Below, one piece after another: positions 1 to 8,015 of a DNA stretch of 64,000 bases (position 1 is its first letter; each line of letters begins with the position of its first letter). The notes under the pieces were generated by a model. That model saw only the letters and a program-made list of their open reading frames with translations. It did no database searches and had not been told where the DNA came from. Made by a program: the position numbers and the translations under genes. Source of the DNA: Oleispira sp963933055. GTDB taxonomy: Bacteria > Pseudomonadota > Gammaproteobacteria > Pseudomonadales > Oceanobacteraceae. Where the stretch lies: the NCBI GenBank assembly GCA_963933055.1, contig CAWVSY010000006.1, positions 1 through 64,000 on the forward strand, written 5' to 3'.

Positions 1-221
1 GTTCAGAATTGGGGGCTACCAGTAATCGAGTCGATAGCAGTATCGAACAGCTATCAAATGAAGAGGTGCAGACCCAATCGGCAAGAAGTCGTGTTGAAGA
101 TGCTGATGTTGCTAAGCTTGTTAGCGAAATGATCGTAGAGCAAGTAAAACAACAAGCTCAAATTGCTGCTAAGAGCCAATCGAATGCAAGCGCAGAAGAT
201 ACTCTGCGCCTGCTTTCATAA
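1..221 (+). CDS. Flagellin, C-terminal fragment (5' end outside window)
   Basis: The reading frame is open from base 3 to the TAA at 219-221, so the gene starts upstream of the window. The visible 72 residues carry the C-terminal flagellin signature: an L-G-A-x-x-N-R segment, the S-A-R-S-R-V-E-D-A-D motif of the D0/D1 helix, and a hydrophobic helix ending in L-R-L-L-S. In flagellins this helix packs in the filament core and is needed for export and polymerisation. The gene converges on hisF with only 22 bp between stop codons. Apparent start codons inside the visible part (TTG at 9) are not real starts, because the motif runs through them. A flagellin-like hook-associated protein (FlgL) is a less likely alternative. 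Confidence 0.8.
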   Translation, partial: SELGATSNRVDSSIEQLSNEEVQTQSARSRVEDADVAKLVSEMIVEQVKQQAQIAAKSQSNASAEDTLRLLS

Positions 222-236
222 TACTTTTTATCTCAA

Positions 237-259
237 GATGCGCTTAATCTAAGCGCATC
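237..259. terminator. Hairpin between convergent flagellin and hisF genes
   Basis: A perfect 10-bp inverted repeat (237-246 with 250-259) with a 3-nt loop overlaps the hisF stop codon. It lacks a clear U-tract on either strand, so it is a candidate bidirectional transcript end rather than a textbook terminator. Confidence 0.45.
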
Positions 260-1032
260 TCAATGCCAGCATCACTCATGTGCTGCTTAGCTTCTTGCAC
301 AGTATATTCACCGAAGTGAAAAATGCTCGCGGCTAATACTGCATCAGCATGTCCCAATAAAACACCTTCAGCCAAATGCTCAAGATTTCCCACACCACCA
401 GAAGCGATAACAGGAATATTGACCGCATCGCTAATCGCGCGTGTAACCCCTAAATCAAAACCGGTTTTTACGCCATCACGATCCATACTGGTTAACAGTA
501 TTTCGCCTGCGCCGTAATCGGCCATTTTAATGGCCCATTCAACCGCATCAATACCGGTTGGTTTACGACCGCCGTGAGTGAAAATTTCCCATTTATTGTC
601 CGCATCGCCAAGTTCACCAGAACCCGCTACGCGCTTTGCATCAATCGCAACAACGATGCATTGTGAGCCAAACTTCTCGGAAGCTTCGCGAACAAAATCA
701 GGGTTAAAAACAGCGGCTGAATTAATCGATACTTTATCCGCACCGGCATTAAGCATGCGGCGAATATCGTCAACTTCACGAATACCCCCACCCACTGTCA
801 GTGGAATAAAAACGTGCTCAGCAATCGCCTCGACCATTTTTACAGTCGTTCCTCGAGCTTCGACAGTTGCAGTAATATCTAAAAAAGTAATCTCGTCGGC
901 GCCTTGCTCGTCATAACGCTTAGCAACCTCAACGGGATCACCCGCATCACGAATGCCAACAAAATTAACGCCCTTTACGACACGACCTTGGTCGACATCA
1001 AGACAAGGGATAATACGTTTTGCTAATGCCAT
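244..1032 (-). CDS. hisF: Imidazole glycerol phosphate synthase, cyclase subunit HisF
   Basis: HisF uses ammonia made by HisH to turn PRFAR into imidazole glycerol phosphate and AICAR, the branch step of histidine and purine metabolism, in the cytoplasm. The 262-residue protein is a full-length (beta-alpha)8 barrel. The start A-K-R-I-I-P-C-L-D-V-D gives catalytic Asp12, and V-V-A-I-D-A-K gives Asp131. The phosphate-binding loops T-V-G-G-G and A-S-G-G-V-G are present. The gene follows hisH with a 28-bp gap, which fits translation from one mRNA. The usual intervening gene hisA is not between them. Assignment is secure. Confidence 0.97.
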   Translation of the reverse strand: MALAKRIIPCLDVDQGRVVKGVNFVGIRDAGDPVEVAKRYDEQGADEITFLDITATVEARGTTVKMVEAIAEHVFIPLTVGGGIREVDDIRRMLNAGADKVSINSAAVFNPDFVREASEKFGSQCIVVAIDAKRVAGSGELGDADNKWEIFTHGGRKPTGIDAVEWAIKMADYGAGEILLTSMDRDGVKTGFDLGVTRAISDAVNIPVIASGGVGNLEHLAEGVLLGHADAVLAASIFHFGEYTVQEAKQHMSDAGIEMRLD

Positions 1033-1060
1033 AACTATTGTCCAATTTCGAAAGGGCTAA

Positions 1061-1732
1061 TTAAGCCTGACCGTCCCAGCTTAAAAAGTTTTGCAATAAC
1101 TGCAGGCCGTTTGTGTGACTCTTCTCTGGGTGAAACTGCACCGCAAAGACATTATCTTGCCCCATCGCCGCGGCGAAAGGTTTACCATAATGACCCAAGC
1201 CCTTAACTTGGCTTTGATCATCAGCGGTCACAAAATACGAATGCACAAAATAAAAACGGCTCTGATCTTTAATATCTTGCCATAACGGATGCGCAATTTG
1301 CTCTACCTGATTCCAACCCATATGAGGTACTTTTAAACGCTCATCAGTACCATCCTTTAGTCCATCACCTAATAGGTTGTCACCAAAATAACGTACTTGG
1401 CCAGAAAACATATTCATGCAATCAATGCCACCATTCTCTTCAGAACGCGTCATCATCGCTTGCAGGCCGACACAAATACCCAATAACGGTTTCGTCTTAG
1501 CCACTTCAGCAACCACCTGATCAATCTCTTGGCGCTGAATTTCACTCATGCAATCACGAATCGCACCAACACCTGGCAAAACGACATGATCTGCCGCCAA
1601 TATTTGCGCAGGATCAGATGTCACCAAAATATTGCTATCAGGGGCAACCTTTTGTAGCGCTCCATGAGCACTGTGCAAGTTACCCATGCCGTAATCGATT
1701 ACCGCACAGGTTTTACTGATTACCTTGCTCAT
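1061..1732 (-). CDS. hisH: Imidazole glycerol phosphate synthase, glutamine amidotransferase subunit HisH
   Basis: HisH hydrolyses glutamine and channels ammonia to HisF. It is a class I glutamine amidotransferase of 223 residues. The nucleophile is Cys87 in L-G-I-C-V-G-L, and the His201/Glu203 pair sits in Q-F-H-P-E-K-S-H. The oxyanion strand is the L-P-G-V-G segment near residue 53. It lies 3 bp downstream of hisB and 28 bp upstream of hisF, so the three genes form one transcript. The start at 1732 gives a short N-terminal extension before the first beta strand (C-A-V-I-D-Y-G-M-G-N). Confidence 0.97.
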   Translation of the reverse strand: MSKVISKTCAVIDYGMGNLHSAHGALQKVAPDSNILVTSDPAQILAADHVVLPGVGAIRDCMSEIQRQEIDQVVAEVAKTKPLLGICVGLQAMMTRSEENGGIDCMNMFSGQVRYFGDNLLGDGLKDGTDERLKVPHMGWNQVEQIAHPLWQDIKDQSRFYFVHSYFVTADDQSQVKGLGHYGKPFAAAMGQDNVFAVQFHPEKSHTNGLQLLQNFLSWDGQA

Positions 1733-1735
1733 GAG

Positions 1736-2335
1736 TTATAAAACACCTTTCGTAGAAGGCATCTTGCCCGCCATGCGAGGATCAAACTCTAGCGCCATGC
1801 GCAACGCGCGGCCAAACGCTTTAAAAATCGTTTCTGCCTGATGGTGTGCGTTGAAACCTTTAAGGTTATCAATGTGCATACTCACGCCCGCGTGATTTAC
1901 AAAGCCATGAAAAAATTCCCAGAAAAGCTGAGTATCAAAACGGCCGATATTGCCACGGGTAAAATCACACTTAAAATCTAAACTCGGACGACCAGAAAAA
2001 TCGATCACAACACGAGATAAAGCTTCATCTAAAGGCACATACGAATGACCATAACGCACGATACCGCGCTTATCGCCAACGGCTTGAGCAAAAGCTTGGC
2101 CCAAAGTAATGCCAATATCTTCAACCGTATGGTGGTCGTCAATATGGGTATCACCATCGCAGTAAATATCTAGATCAATTAGGCCATGACGCGCAATTTG
2201 ATCCATCATGTGCTCAAGAAAAGGCACACCCGTATCAAATTTAGCTTCACCAGTACCATCTAAATTGATGCTGACTTTAATTTTTGTTTCTGAGGTATTA
2301 CGCTCTACAACTGCCTTGCGGCTGGCATCTGCCAT
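1736..2335 (-). CDS. hisB: Imidazoleglycerol-phosphate dehydratase HisB
   Basis: HisB dehydrates imidazole glycerol phosphate to imidazole acetol phosphate. From the ATG at 2335 it has 199 residues, the size of monofunctional HisB; there is no phosphatase domain as in enterobacterial bifunctional HisB. Metal-binding motifs are visible: E-H-M-M-D near residue 42, D-D-H-H-T-V-E-D near 67, and a second H-H-Q-A-E-T near 165. The longer frame up to 2404 adds residues that match no HisB, so I choose 2335, where the product starts M-A-D-A-S-R. It heads the hisB-hisH-hisF run and is divergent from the PanZ-like gene, sharing a 95-bp promoter region. Confidence 0.95.
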   Translation of the reverse strand: MADASRKAVVERNTSETKIKVSINLDGTGEAKFDTGVPFLEHMMDQIARHGLIDLDIYCDGDTHIDDHHTVEDIGITLGQAFAQAVGDKRGIVRYGHSYVPLDEALSRVVIDFSGRPSLDFKCDFTRGNIGRFDTQLFWEFFHGFVNHAGVSMHIDNLKGFNAHHQAETIFKAFGRALRMALEFDPRMAGKMPSTKGVL

Positions 2336-2430
2336 GGAAGACTCCAAAAAGATCTCGCCAAACGGGGAAAAAATCATTATAAAGCAAAGCTCAGCGACTA
2401 CCAATAAGCTACGAACATATAGAGGACCTT

Positions 2431-2847
2431 ATGCCAGTACATTTAGAGCACATCAGTCAGCCAACCGAACAAGACTGGATCGACCTTGGCAAAATATATG
2501 CAGATGCCCCTCAAGAATGGTTAAGTGATAGCAATGACATTCAAGGTTCATTACAAGCCCTGCTGAATAATGACTATTGGCTGATCGCGGGCCGCTTCAA
2601 TTCTCGCTTATTAGGTGCCATGCAAGCGCAGAAAAACGATCACAATATTACACTGAGCCATTTCTGTGTTCGGAATGTCACCATAAATCGTGGCGTCGCA
2701 CATCAAATGCTACACCATATCAATAAATGGGCCGATGCTAATGGCCATACACTGATCGCCAAAGATGTCCCCACCGAACTTGCTAACTCATTGATAAAAC
2801 GTGGTTTTGCCAAGATTAATGATAGTTTTGTTCGCAATCCAGCGTAA
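2431..2847 (+). CDS. PanZ/PanM-like acetyl-CoA-sensing GNAT protein
   Basis: This 138-residue protein has the layout of the PanZ (PanM) family. That includes an N-terminal D-W-I-D-L-x-K-I-Y segment, a strand and turn G-R-F-N-S-R-L-L-G, and a motif-A-like region C-V-R-N-V-T-I-N-R-G-V-A before helix 3. In enterobacteria PanZ binds acetyl-CoA and the PanD zymogen to trigger its maturation and to limit pantothenate synthesis. Here no panD is in view, so that role is inferred from family likeness only. Several pseudomonads carry a similar small acetyltransferase divergent from hisB, which supports the gene call. A generic GNAT acetyltransferase is the alternative. Confidence 0.7.
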   Translation: MPVHLEHISQPTEQDWIDLGKIYADAPQEWLSDSNDIQGSLQALLNNDYWLIAGRFNSRLLGAMQAQKNDHNITLSHFCVRNVTINRGVAHQMLHHINKWADANGHTLIAKDVPTELANSLIKRGFAKINDSFVRNPA

Positions 2848-2852
2848 GATTT

Positions 2853-2882
2853 ATTGATTGTTCTTTCATTGGAACAATCAAT
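2853..2882 (+). terminator. Hairpin after the PanZ-like gene
   Basis: An 11-bp perfect inverted repeat (2853-2863 with 2872-2882) with an 8-nt loop starts 5 bp after the stop codon. Only a weak T-rich tail follows, so termination efficiency is uncertain. Confidence 0.5.
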
Positions 2883-2905
2883 TCTTAAGTAAATACTAAC
2901 CCTCC

Positions 2906-2931
2906 AGCTAATTATTGAGCCATAATTAGCT
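2906..2931. promoter_or_regulatory. 10-bp inverted repeat upstream of the MlaC-like gene
   Basis: Perfect arms at 2906-2915 and 2922-2931 with a 6-nt loop lie 55 bp upstream of the MlaC-like start. It has no U-tract. It could be a second transcript-end hairpin for the gene before it or a regulator binding site; the sequence alone does not decide. Confidence 0.35.
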
Positions 2932-2985
2932 TCAGTTGATTAGCCAAATGCTAAGATTAATTTTAAAAGAAAAGAGGAGTTTTGC

Positions 2986-3588
2986 ATGAAACGTTTAGCG
3001 ACAGTTTTTACATTAGTGTTAGCGTTTTTCGCCGGCAGTGCTAGTGCACTTGGCCCGACGGAAACCATTCAAAATGCAACCTCTGGCTTAATCAGCGAAC
3101 TCTCTCAACTCAAAAGAGAAGAACGAAACCAAGATCAAATTCAACGTTTAGTCGAAAGCTACATCCTTCCTGCCATCGACCAAGAAAAAATTGCCAAACT
3201 AGCACTCGGCAAGCACTGGAGAAAAGCGAGCAAAAAGCAACAGCAAGCTTTTATCAAAGCTTTCCGAGACCTGCAAATTCGTACCTATACTGGTGCTTTT
3301 AAATCATTTGATGGCCAGCAATTCAAATTTGATGACGCGCGATTTAATAAAAAAGGGAACAGAGCAATCGTCAAAGGCGAAATGTTACAACCAAGCGGAC
3401 AAGCTATTCCTATCGACTTCAAAATGTTTATTAACAAGCAGAAGCAATGGAAGATTTATGATGCGGTTATCGCGGGTTTAGGCATGGTCAAAACTTACCG
3501 TCAGCAATTAACAGCTCAATTACAAAAAAGTACCCTTGATGAAATTATTGATGGCATGAACGCAGACCAACAAACTGCACAGTTATAA
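2986..3588 (+). CDS. MlaC-family periplasmic phospholipid-binding protein
   Basis: A 200-residue secreted protein with a signal peptide (K-R start, hydrophobic core, A-S-A cleavage near residue 21). It matches the MlaC/Ttg2D family, with a helical N-terminus, the L-G-K-H-W-R-K-A-S segment followed by Q-Q-Q-A-F-I-K-A-F, and C-terminal beta strands carrying K-I-Y-D-A-V-I-A-G-L-G. MlaC shuttles phospholipids between outer-membrane MlaA and the inner-membrane MlaFEDB complex. None of those partners is adjacent, so this is an isolated copy, either a paralogue or a relocated mlaC. A strong ribosome site (GAGGAG, about 8 bases upstream) fixes the start. Confidence 0.82.
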   Translation: MKRLATVFTLVLAFFAGSASALGPTETIQNATSGLISELSQLKREERNQDQIQRLVESYILPAIDQEKIAKLALGKHWRKASKKQQQAFIKAFRDLQIRTYTGAFKSFDGQQFKFDDARFNKKGNRAIVKGEMLQPSGQAIPIDFKMFINKQKQWKIYDAVIAGLGMVKTYRQQLTAQLQKSTLDEIIDGMNADQQTAQL

Positions 3589-3609
3589 AGCCTGCTTATC
3601 ATTATTTTC

Positions 3610-3640
3610 AATCGCTTCAACAATAAAAGTTGAAGCGATT
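3610..3640 (+). terminator. Hairpin after the MlaC-like gene
   Basis: A perfect 12-bp stem (3610-3621 with 3629-3640) with a 7-nt A-rich loop lies 21 bp after the stop codon. No run of T follows, so it is a probable 3' end structure but not a canonical intrinsic terminator. Confidence 0.5.
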
Positions 3641-3853
3641 ATCTCTCCCCCGCAACACCTCTGTAAAAAAGCAACTACACTTTAATCTATCCGTACACGA
3701 CAGTGCGCCAAATTATCATACGTATTTTCATGACATCGAACCTTTGCCTGATTGCTAGTGCGCGATTTTGGTGCTTATAATGAAATGATACATATTGCTC
3801 GGAGCTACTAACTATCAACCTATCAACATGAACGTTAGAGATTTGTTATCCGT

Positions 3854-6304
3854 ATGAAACTGCCACATACCAAAAGCATGATCGCCGAGCTTACAATATT
3901 TGCAATTTCAATCAGCACCTTCACCCTCGTATTAACGAGCATCTCATTTTTAACCATCGAACTGCACTTAAGCCAAGACAATCTCAGTAAAAAGTTATCG
4001 ACAATGGGAGAGGTCATCGCCGAGCAATCAACAACGGTCATCGCCGCCACAAACAAAGCTTCACTCAATAGTAAATTGGCCTCATTAAAAGCCGACATTA
4101 ACATCATAAAAGGCTGCATTTACGACGTAAATAATATTCTCATTACCAGCTATCCCCCTCCTAAAAGTCCAATATATATTAAACAGGTTATAACCGATGA
4201 AAATCTCATAGAAGCACAAACTAATTGCCCTCAAATGATGGCAACGTTAATGACCAATAAATCTGACCATGTTGAGCAATACTTTCCTATAAAACTCGAT
4301 GATAAATTACTCGGTACGCTGTACATTGCCTCTTCTGATGAAGCGATCATCAATCACTTAACTCAAATTGTCATCTACTCGATCGTCGTTTTAATTCTAT
4401 CAATTATTCTAGCGCTAATGCTTGCAATGCAATTACAAAAAACGATTATTCGTCCGGTTAATGCTTTTACAAACACGGTGCAAAATATCATCCAGAAAAA
4501 CGACCTATCAATTCGAGCGGTTAAAGAAAAAAATGATGAATTTGGTAACTTAACGGATTCTTTCAACCAGTTACTAAATAAAGTAGAAACGAATTACAGC
4601 TTATTAAAAAATAGCGAAGAGCAATTTAGAAAATTAACAGCGCTATCACCGGTGGGGATTTTCCAAATAAATCCCGAAGGAAAAATAGCCTACGTCAATC
4701 AACGCTGGCGTGAAATAAATCAAATAAATGAAAGTGAACCTAAACTCATTAGTTGGTTTTCGAACATTCATCCCGAAGACTCATTACCACTCAACAAACT
4801 TTGGGATAAATTAGTTAACGAACATGAAGACATTGCTTCTGAGATACGCTTAATAAACAAAAATGGCAGTATTTCTTGGGTCTATATCCAAGCAACATCG
4901 TTGCATTCAAAAGATGGCACATTATTAGGCTACTTAGGTTCATTATCTGATATATCTGAGCTAAAAAAAGCACAGCTACAAATGGAAAATTTAGCTTTTT
5001 ATGATCCATTAACAGGGCTTTCAAACCGAAGATTATTTAAAAACCGTCTTGATAAAGCCGTCAAAAGTGTTCAACGAGCCAATACCTCCATCGCATTATT
5101 ATTTCTAGATTTAGACCAGTTTAAACGAGTTAACGATACGCTAGGACATGATGTTGGCGACTCACTATTAAAAGAAATTGCGCGCCGACTTGCTCAGAAC
5201 ATACGAGAGAACGATACGGTTTCACGTATTGGCGGTGATGAATTCACCATACTATTAACCGATATAAACAATACTAACGATGTTCGAATCGTCGCTGAAA
5301 AAATATTGTTATCGCTTTCAAAACCTTACATGATTAACAATCAAGAAATTAATAGCAGTGTCAGTATTGGCATAACATTAACACCTGAAGATTCAATCGA
5401 TTCAAATATATTAATGAAAAACGCCGACCTTGCCATGTACCGCGCAAAAGAACTTGGCAGAAATAACTATCAATTTTTTTCTGAAGATATGAATACCGAC
5501 ATTCTGCATAATCTAGAAGTCGAAAAAGAATTAACCATAGCCATCAAGCGCAATCAATTTACCTTAATGTATCAGCCCAAAATTTCACTCATCGACAATA
5601 CCGTCACCGGAGTAGAAACCTTAGTGCGCTGGCAACATCCGAAAAAAGGAATGATCCCACCGGATCATTTTATTCAAATTGCCGAAGAAACGGGCCAAAT
5701 TATTAGCATTGGCGCTTGGGTACTTGAACACAGCTGCCACGAGATGGGGGCATTAATTCGTGAAGGGTTAATGCCTAAAGATGCCAAGGTTGCCGTCAAC
5801 CTTTCAGGCAGACAATTTTCTGACCCTAAACTACTGCAAACCGTATTGGATATTTTAGTTCAATCTAAAATAGACCCACTCAACCTTGAATTAGAAATCA
5901 CGGAAAGCATCATTATGGATGATGTAGAAGCCGCCATTAAAATAATGGAAACAATCAAAAGTCGGGGCATACACTTAGCCATTGATGATTTCGGAACAGG
6001 CTACTCATCCCTTGCTTATCTAAAACGCTTCCCGATTGACGTACTCAAAGTTGATCGTTCTTTTGTGATGGATATTCCGGATGATAAAACCGACATGGCC
6101 ATTACTGCCGCGGTCATTGCAATGGCTCACAAACTCAGTATGCGCGTTGTTGCTGAAGGCATAGAAACCCAAGAACAGCTGGACTTTTTACGTGAAAATA
6201 ATTGCGACGATGGCCAAGGCTACTTGCTCAGCCGTCCACTCACGTTGCCGCAATTGCATCACTTTTTAGTTGACCATCATAAAAATCAAGAATCACTCAG
6301 TTAA
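3854..6304 (+). CDS. Membrane GGDEF-EAL protein with HAMP and PAS domains
   Basis: An 816-residue c-di-GMP turnover protein. Order: a transmembrane helix (about 15-40), a periplasmic sensor region (about 40-165), a second transmembrane helix (about 168-192), HAMP (about 193-248), PAS (about 255-375), GGDEF (about 385-545) and EAL (about 560-805). The cyclase site G-G-D-E-F is at 460-464 with an inhibitory R-E-N-D site just before it. The phosphodiesterase site reads E-T-L at 588-590. The later EAL residues N-L-S, E-I-T-E, D-D-F-G-T-G, K-V-D-R and A-E-G-I-E-T are intact, so both activities are possible. An upstream ATG at 3827 runs into a stop, so translation starts at 3854. The gene stands alone. 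Confidence 0.93.
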   Translation: MKLPHTKSMIAELTIFAISISTFTLVLTSISFLTIELHLSQDNLSKKLSTMGEVIAEQSTTVIAATNKASLNSKLASLKADINIIKGCIYDVNNILITSYPPPKSPIYIKQVITDENLIEAQTNCPQMMATLMTNKSDHVEQYFPIKLDDKLLGTLYIASSDEAIINHLTQIVIYSIVVLILSIILALMLAMQLQKTIIRPVNAFTNTVQNIIQKNDLSIRAVKEKNDEFGNLTDSFNQLLNKVETNYSLLKNSEEQFRKLTALSPVGIFQINPEGKIAYVNQRWREINQINESEPKLISWFSNIHPEDSLPLNKLWDKLVNEHEDIASEIRLINKNGSISWVYIQATSLHSKDGTLLGYLGSLSDISELKKAQLQMENLAFYDPLTGLSNRRLFKNRLDKAVKSVQRANTSIALLFLDLDQFKRVNDTLGHDVGDSLLKEIARRLAQNIRENDTVSRIGGDEFTILLTDINNTNDVRIVAEKILLSLSKPYMINNQEINSSVSIGITLTPEDSIDSNILMKNADLAMYRAKELGRNNYQFFSEDMNTDILHNLEVEKELTIAIKRNQFTLMYQPKISLIDNTVTGVETLVRWQHPKKGMIPPDHFIQIAEETGQIISIGAWVLEHSCHEMGALIREGLMPKDAKVAVNLSGRQFSDPKLLQTVLDILVQSKIDPLNLELEITESIIMDDVEAAIKIMETIKSRGIHLAIDDFGTGYSSLAYLKRFPIDVLKVDRSFVMDIPDDKTDMAITAAVIAMAHKLSMRVVAEGIETQEQLDFLRENNCDDGQGYLLSRPLTLPQLHHFLVDHHKNQESLS

Positions 6305-6382
6305 GATAATTACACACTTCTATTTGGTGGTTGGATAAGCTCGCTTTATACTAACGACCTTTCCTTTCTATTAGATGTACCC

Positions 6383-7468
6383 ATGTCACCTGTTACCAAA
6401 GAAAAAACCCATAATAGCTCTATGTTCAGTGATGCTGTTCTCAACTGGTTCGACCAGCATGGGCGCAAGCACCTACCTTGGCAGCAAGACATAACGCCTT
6501 ACAAAGTTTGGATATCTGAAGTCATGCTGCAGCAAACTCAAGTAGCGACGGTTATACCCTACTTTGAGCGCTTCATGACAGAATTCCCTACCGTGCACGA
6601 CCTGGCCAATGCAGAACAAGACAAGGTATTACACTTATGGACGGGTCTAGGCTATTACGCACGGGCTCGAAATTTACACGCTTGCGCTAAAAAAGTAAGC
6701 ACTGACTTCGCTGGGGAATTCCCGCGCTCTGTCGAAGGCTTAGAAGAACTTCCTGGAATCGGACGCTCAACAGCCGGAGCCATCGCCTCAATCAGCATGG
6801 GAATTAACGCCGCAATTTTAGATGGCAACGTCAAACGTGTTTTATGCCGTTATTACGCCGTAGAAGGCTGGCCAGGAACAACCACCGTACAAAAAGAGCT
6901 GTGGGAGATTGCCGAGCGACTAACCCCAAACGAGCGCTGCAATCATTACACCCAAGCCATGATGGATATGGGCGCAACACTTTGCAGCCGCAGCAAGCCG
7001 CAATGTGGTATCTGCCCACTCGCACCCGATTGCAAAGCCCATAGCCAAGGCAACCCAAAAGACTATCCAAACTCAAAACCGAAAAAAGAAAAGCCGGAAA
7101 AACACATTCAGCTAGTCATGCTACGAGATCCAAAAGGCCACATATTATTAGAACAACGCCCGCAACAAGGCATATGGGGCGGTTTATGGAGCTTTCCTGA
7201 GCTAACAATCGAAGAAGATGCCTCAACGCGCGTACAAGCGTTATTTGGCGACCTCGTGATACAACAAGAGAACTGGCCGAGCTTCCGCCATACCTTCAGT
7301 CATTATCACCTGCACATCAACCCCATATTGATTCAACTAAGCAAACGCCCTGATGCCATAGGGGAATCTGCTCAGCACTGGTACAATCCTCAGCAACCTT
7401 CAGAACTAGGCTTAGCAGCGCCGGTTAAAACCCTGCTAACTACTATTCGCACAGCGCACCCGAATTGA
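6383..7468 (+). CDS. mutY: Adenine DNA glycosylase MutY
   Basis: MutY removes adenine paired with 8-oxoguanine in base excision repair. The 361-residue protein shows the catalytic Glu in E-V-M-L-Q-Q-T-Q, the helix-hairpin-helix L-P-G-I-G-R-S-T-A-G and the catalytic Asp in L-D-G-N-V-K-R. The four iron-sulfur cysteines are spaced C-x6-C-x2-C-x5-C. A C-terminal NUDIX-like 8-oxoG recognition domain begins near residue 245. E. coli MutY begins closer to the internal ATG at 6422 (M-F-S-D-A-V-L), so that start is a real alternative; neither has a strong ribosome site. It is followed 25 bp later by yggX, the usual partner. Confidence 0.96.
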   Translation: MSPVTKEKTHNSSMFSDAVLNWFDQHGRKHLPWQQDITPYKVWISEVMLQQTQVATVIPYFERFMTEFPTVHDLANAEQDKVLHLWTGLGYYARARNLHACAKKVSTDFAGEFPRSVEGLEELPGIGRSTAGAIASISMGINAAILDGNVKRVLCRYYAVEGWPGTTTVQKELWEIAERLTPNERCNHYTQAMMDMGATLCSRSKPQCGICPLAPDCKAHSQGNPKDYPNSKPKKEKPEKHIQLVMLRDPKGHILLEQRPQQGIWGGLWSFPELTIEEDASTRVQALFGDLVIQQENWPSFRHTFSHYHLHINPILIQLSKRPDAIGESAQHWYNPQQPSELGLAAPVKTLLTTIRTAHPN

Positions 7469-7493
7469 AAACATCTTTATAGGTATTAATAAC

Positions 7494-7769
7494 ATGTCTC
7501 GCACCGTAATTTGCCGCAAATACAACAAAGAGTTGCCTGCTTTAACATCCGCCCCTTTCCCAGGGCCTGCCGGAGAAGACATTCTAAACAATGTATCACA
7601 ACAAGCATGGGCTGAATGGACCGAGCACCAAACCCGTTTAATCAACGAAAAACACCTAAACATGATGGACTTACAGGCTCGAAAATACCTAACGGAGCAG
7701 CGTAGCAAGTTCTTAAGTGGTGAAGATTTCGACAAAGCCGATGGCTATGTTCCTGAAAACAAACAATAA
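7494..7769 (+). CDS. yggX: Fe(2+)-trafficking / oxidative protection protein YggX
   Basis: A 91-residue cytosolic protein of the YggX family, linked to iron handling and protection of iron-sulfur clusters from oxidants. The N-terminus M-S-R-T-V-I-C-R-K-Y has the conserved Cys7. The family motif P-F-P-G-P-x-G and the helix beginning Q-A-W-x-E-W are present. It sits 25 bp after mutY. The pairing is widespread in gammaproteobacteria and makes sense because MutY itself carries a 4Fe-4S cluster. Length matches the family. Confidence 0.96.
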   Translation: MSRTVICRKYNKELPALTSAPFPGPAGEDILNNVSQQAWAEWTEHQTRLINEKHLNMMDLQARKYLTEQRSKFLSGEDFDKADGYVPENKQ

Positions 7770-7794
7770 AGTATAACTTTTTTGTTAAAAGTGC

Positions 7795-7823
7795 TTGACC
7801 CTACGCTCGATTAACGGTTTAAT
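7795..7823 (+). promoter_or_regulatory. Sigma-70 promoter of tRNA-Phe
   Basis: TTGACC at 7795-7800, a 17-bp spacer and TTTAAT at 7818-7823 match the -35/-10 consensus well. The GC-rich discriminator right after the -10 box (GCGCGC) is typical of stable-RNA promoters under stringent control. It lies about 50 bp upstream of the tRNA. Confidence 0.75.
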
Positions 7824-7874
7824 GCGCGCACTCAACGAACACTTACTAACAAGTAAGCAAAAAGTTCACGAGTC

Positions 7875-7950
7875 GCCCGGATAGCTCAGTCGGTAGAGCA
7901 GAGGATTGAAAATCCTCGTGTCGGCAGTTCGATTCTGTCTCCGGGCACCA
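7875..7950 (+). tRNA. tRNA-Phe (GAA anticodon)
   Basis: A 76-nt cloverleaf with encoded CCA. The acceptor arms GCCCGGA and TCCGGGC pair fully, and the D-arm reads TAGCTCAGTCGGTAGAGC. The anticodon stem GAGGA/TCCTC flanks a loop with anticodon GAA at 7908-7910. The T-arm holds TTCGATT with one G-T wobble in the stem. The sequence is close to E. coli tRNA-Phe. It has its own promoter upstream and a terminator immediately downstream, so it is a single-gene unit. Confidence 0.98.
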
Positions 7951-7961
7951 TTATTCCGAGA

Positions 7962-7990
7962 AGCCTGTACTGAAAAGTACGGGCTTTTTT
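7962..7990 (+). terminator. Intrinsic terminator of tRNA-Phe
   Basis: A 10-bp stem (one G-T pair) with a short GAAA-type loop, ending in GGGCT and followed by a run of T, lies 12 bp after the tRNA CCA end. This is a canonical Rho-independent terminator. Confidence 0.9.
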
Positions 7991-8015
7991 GTGCCTACTC
8001 GAAAAGGATTTCGTG

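Noticed and set aside
2208..2528. 106-codon plus-strand ORF across the hisB start
   Set aside because: It overlaps both hisB and the PanZ-like gene in another frame, and both of those are supported by family motifs.
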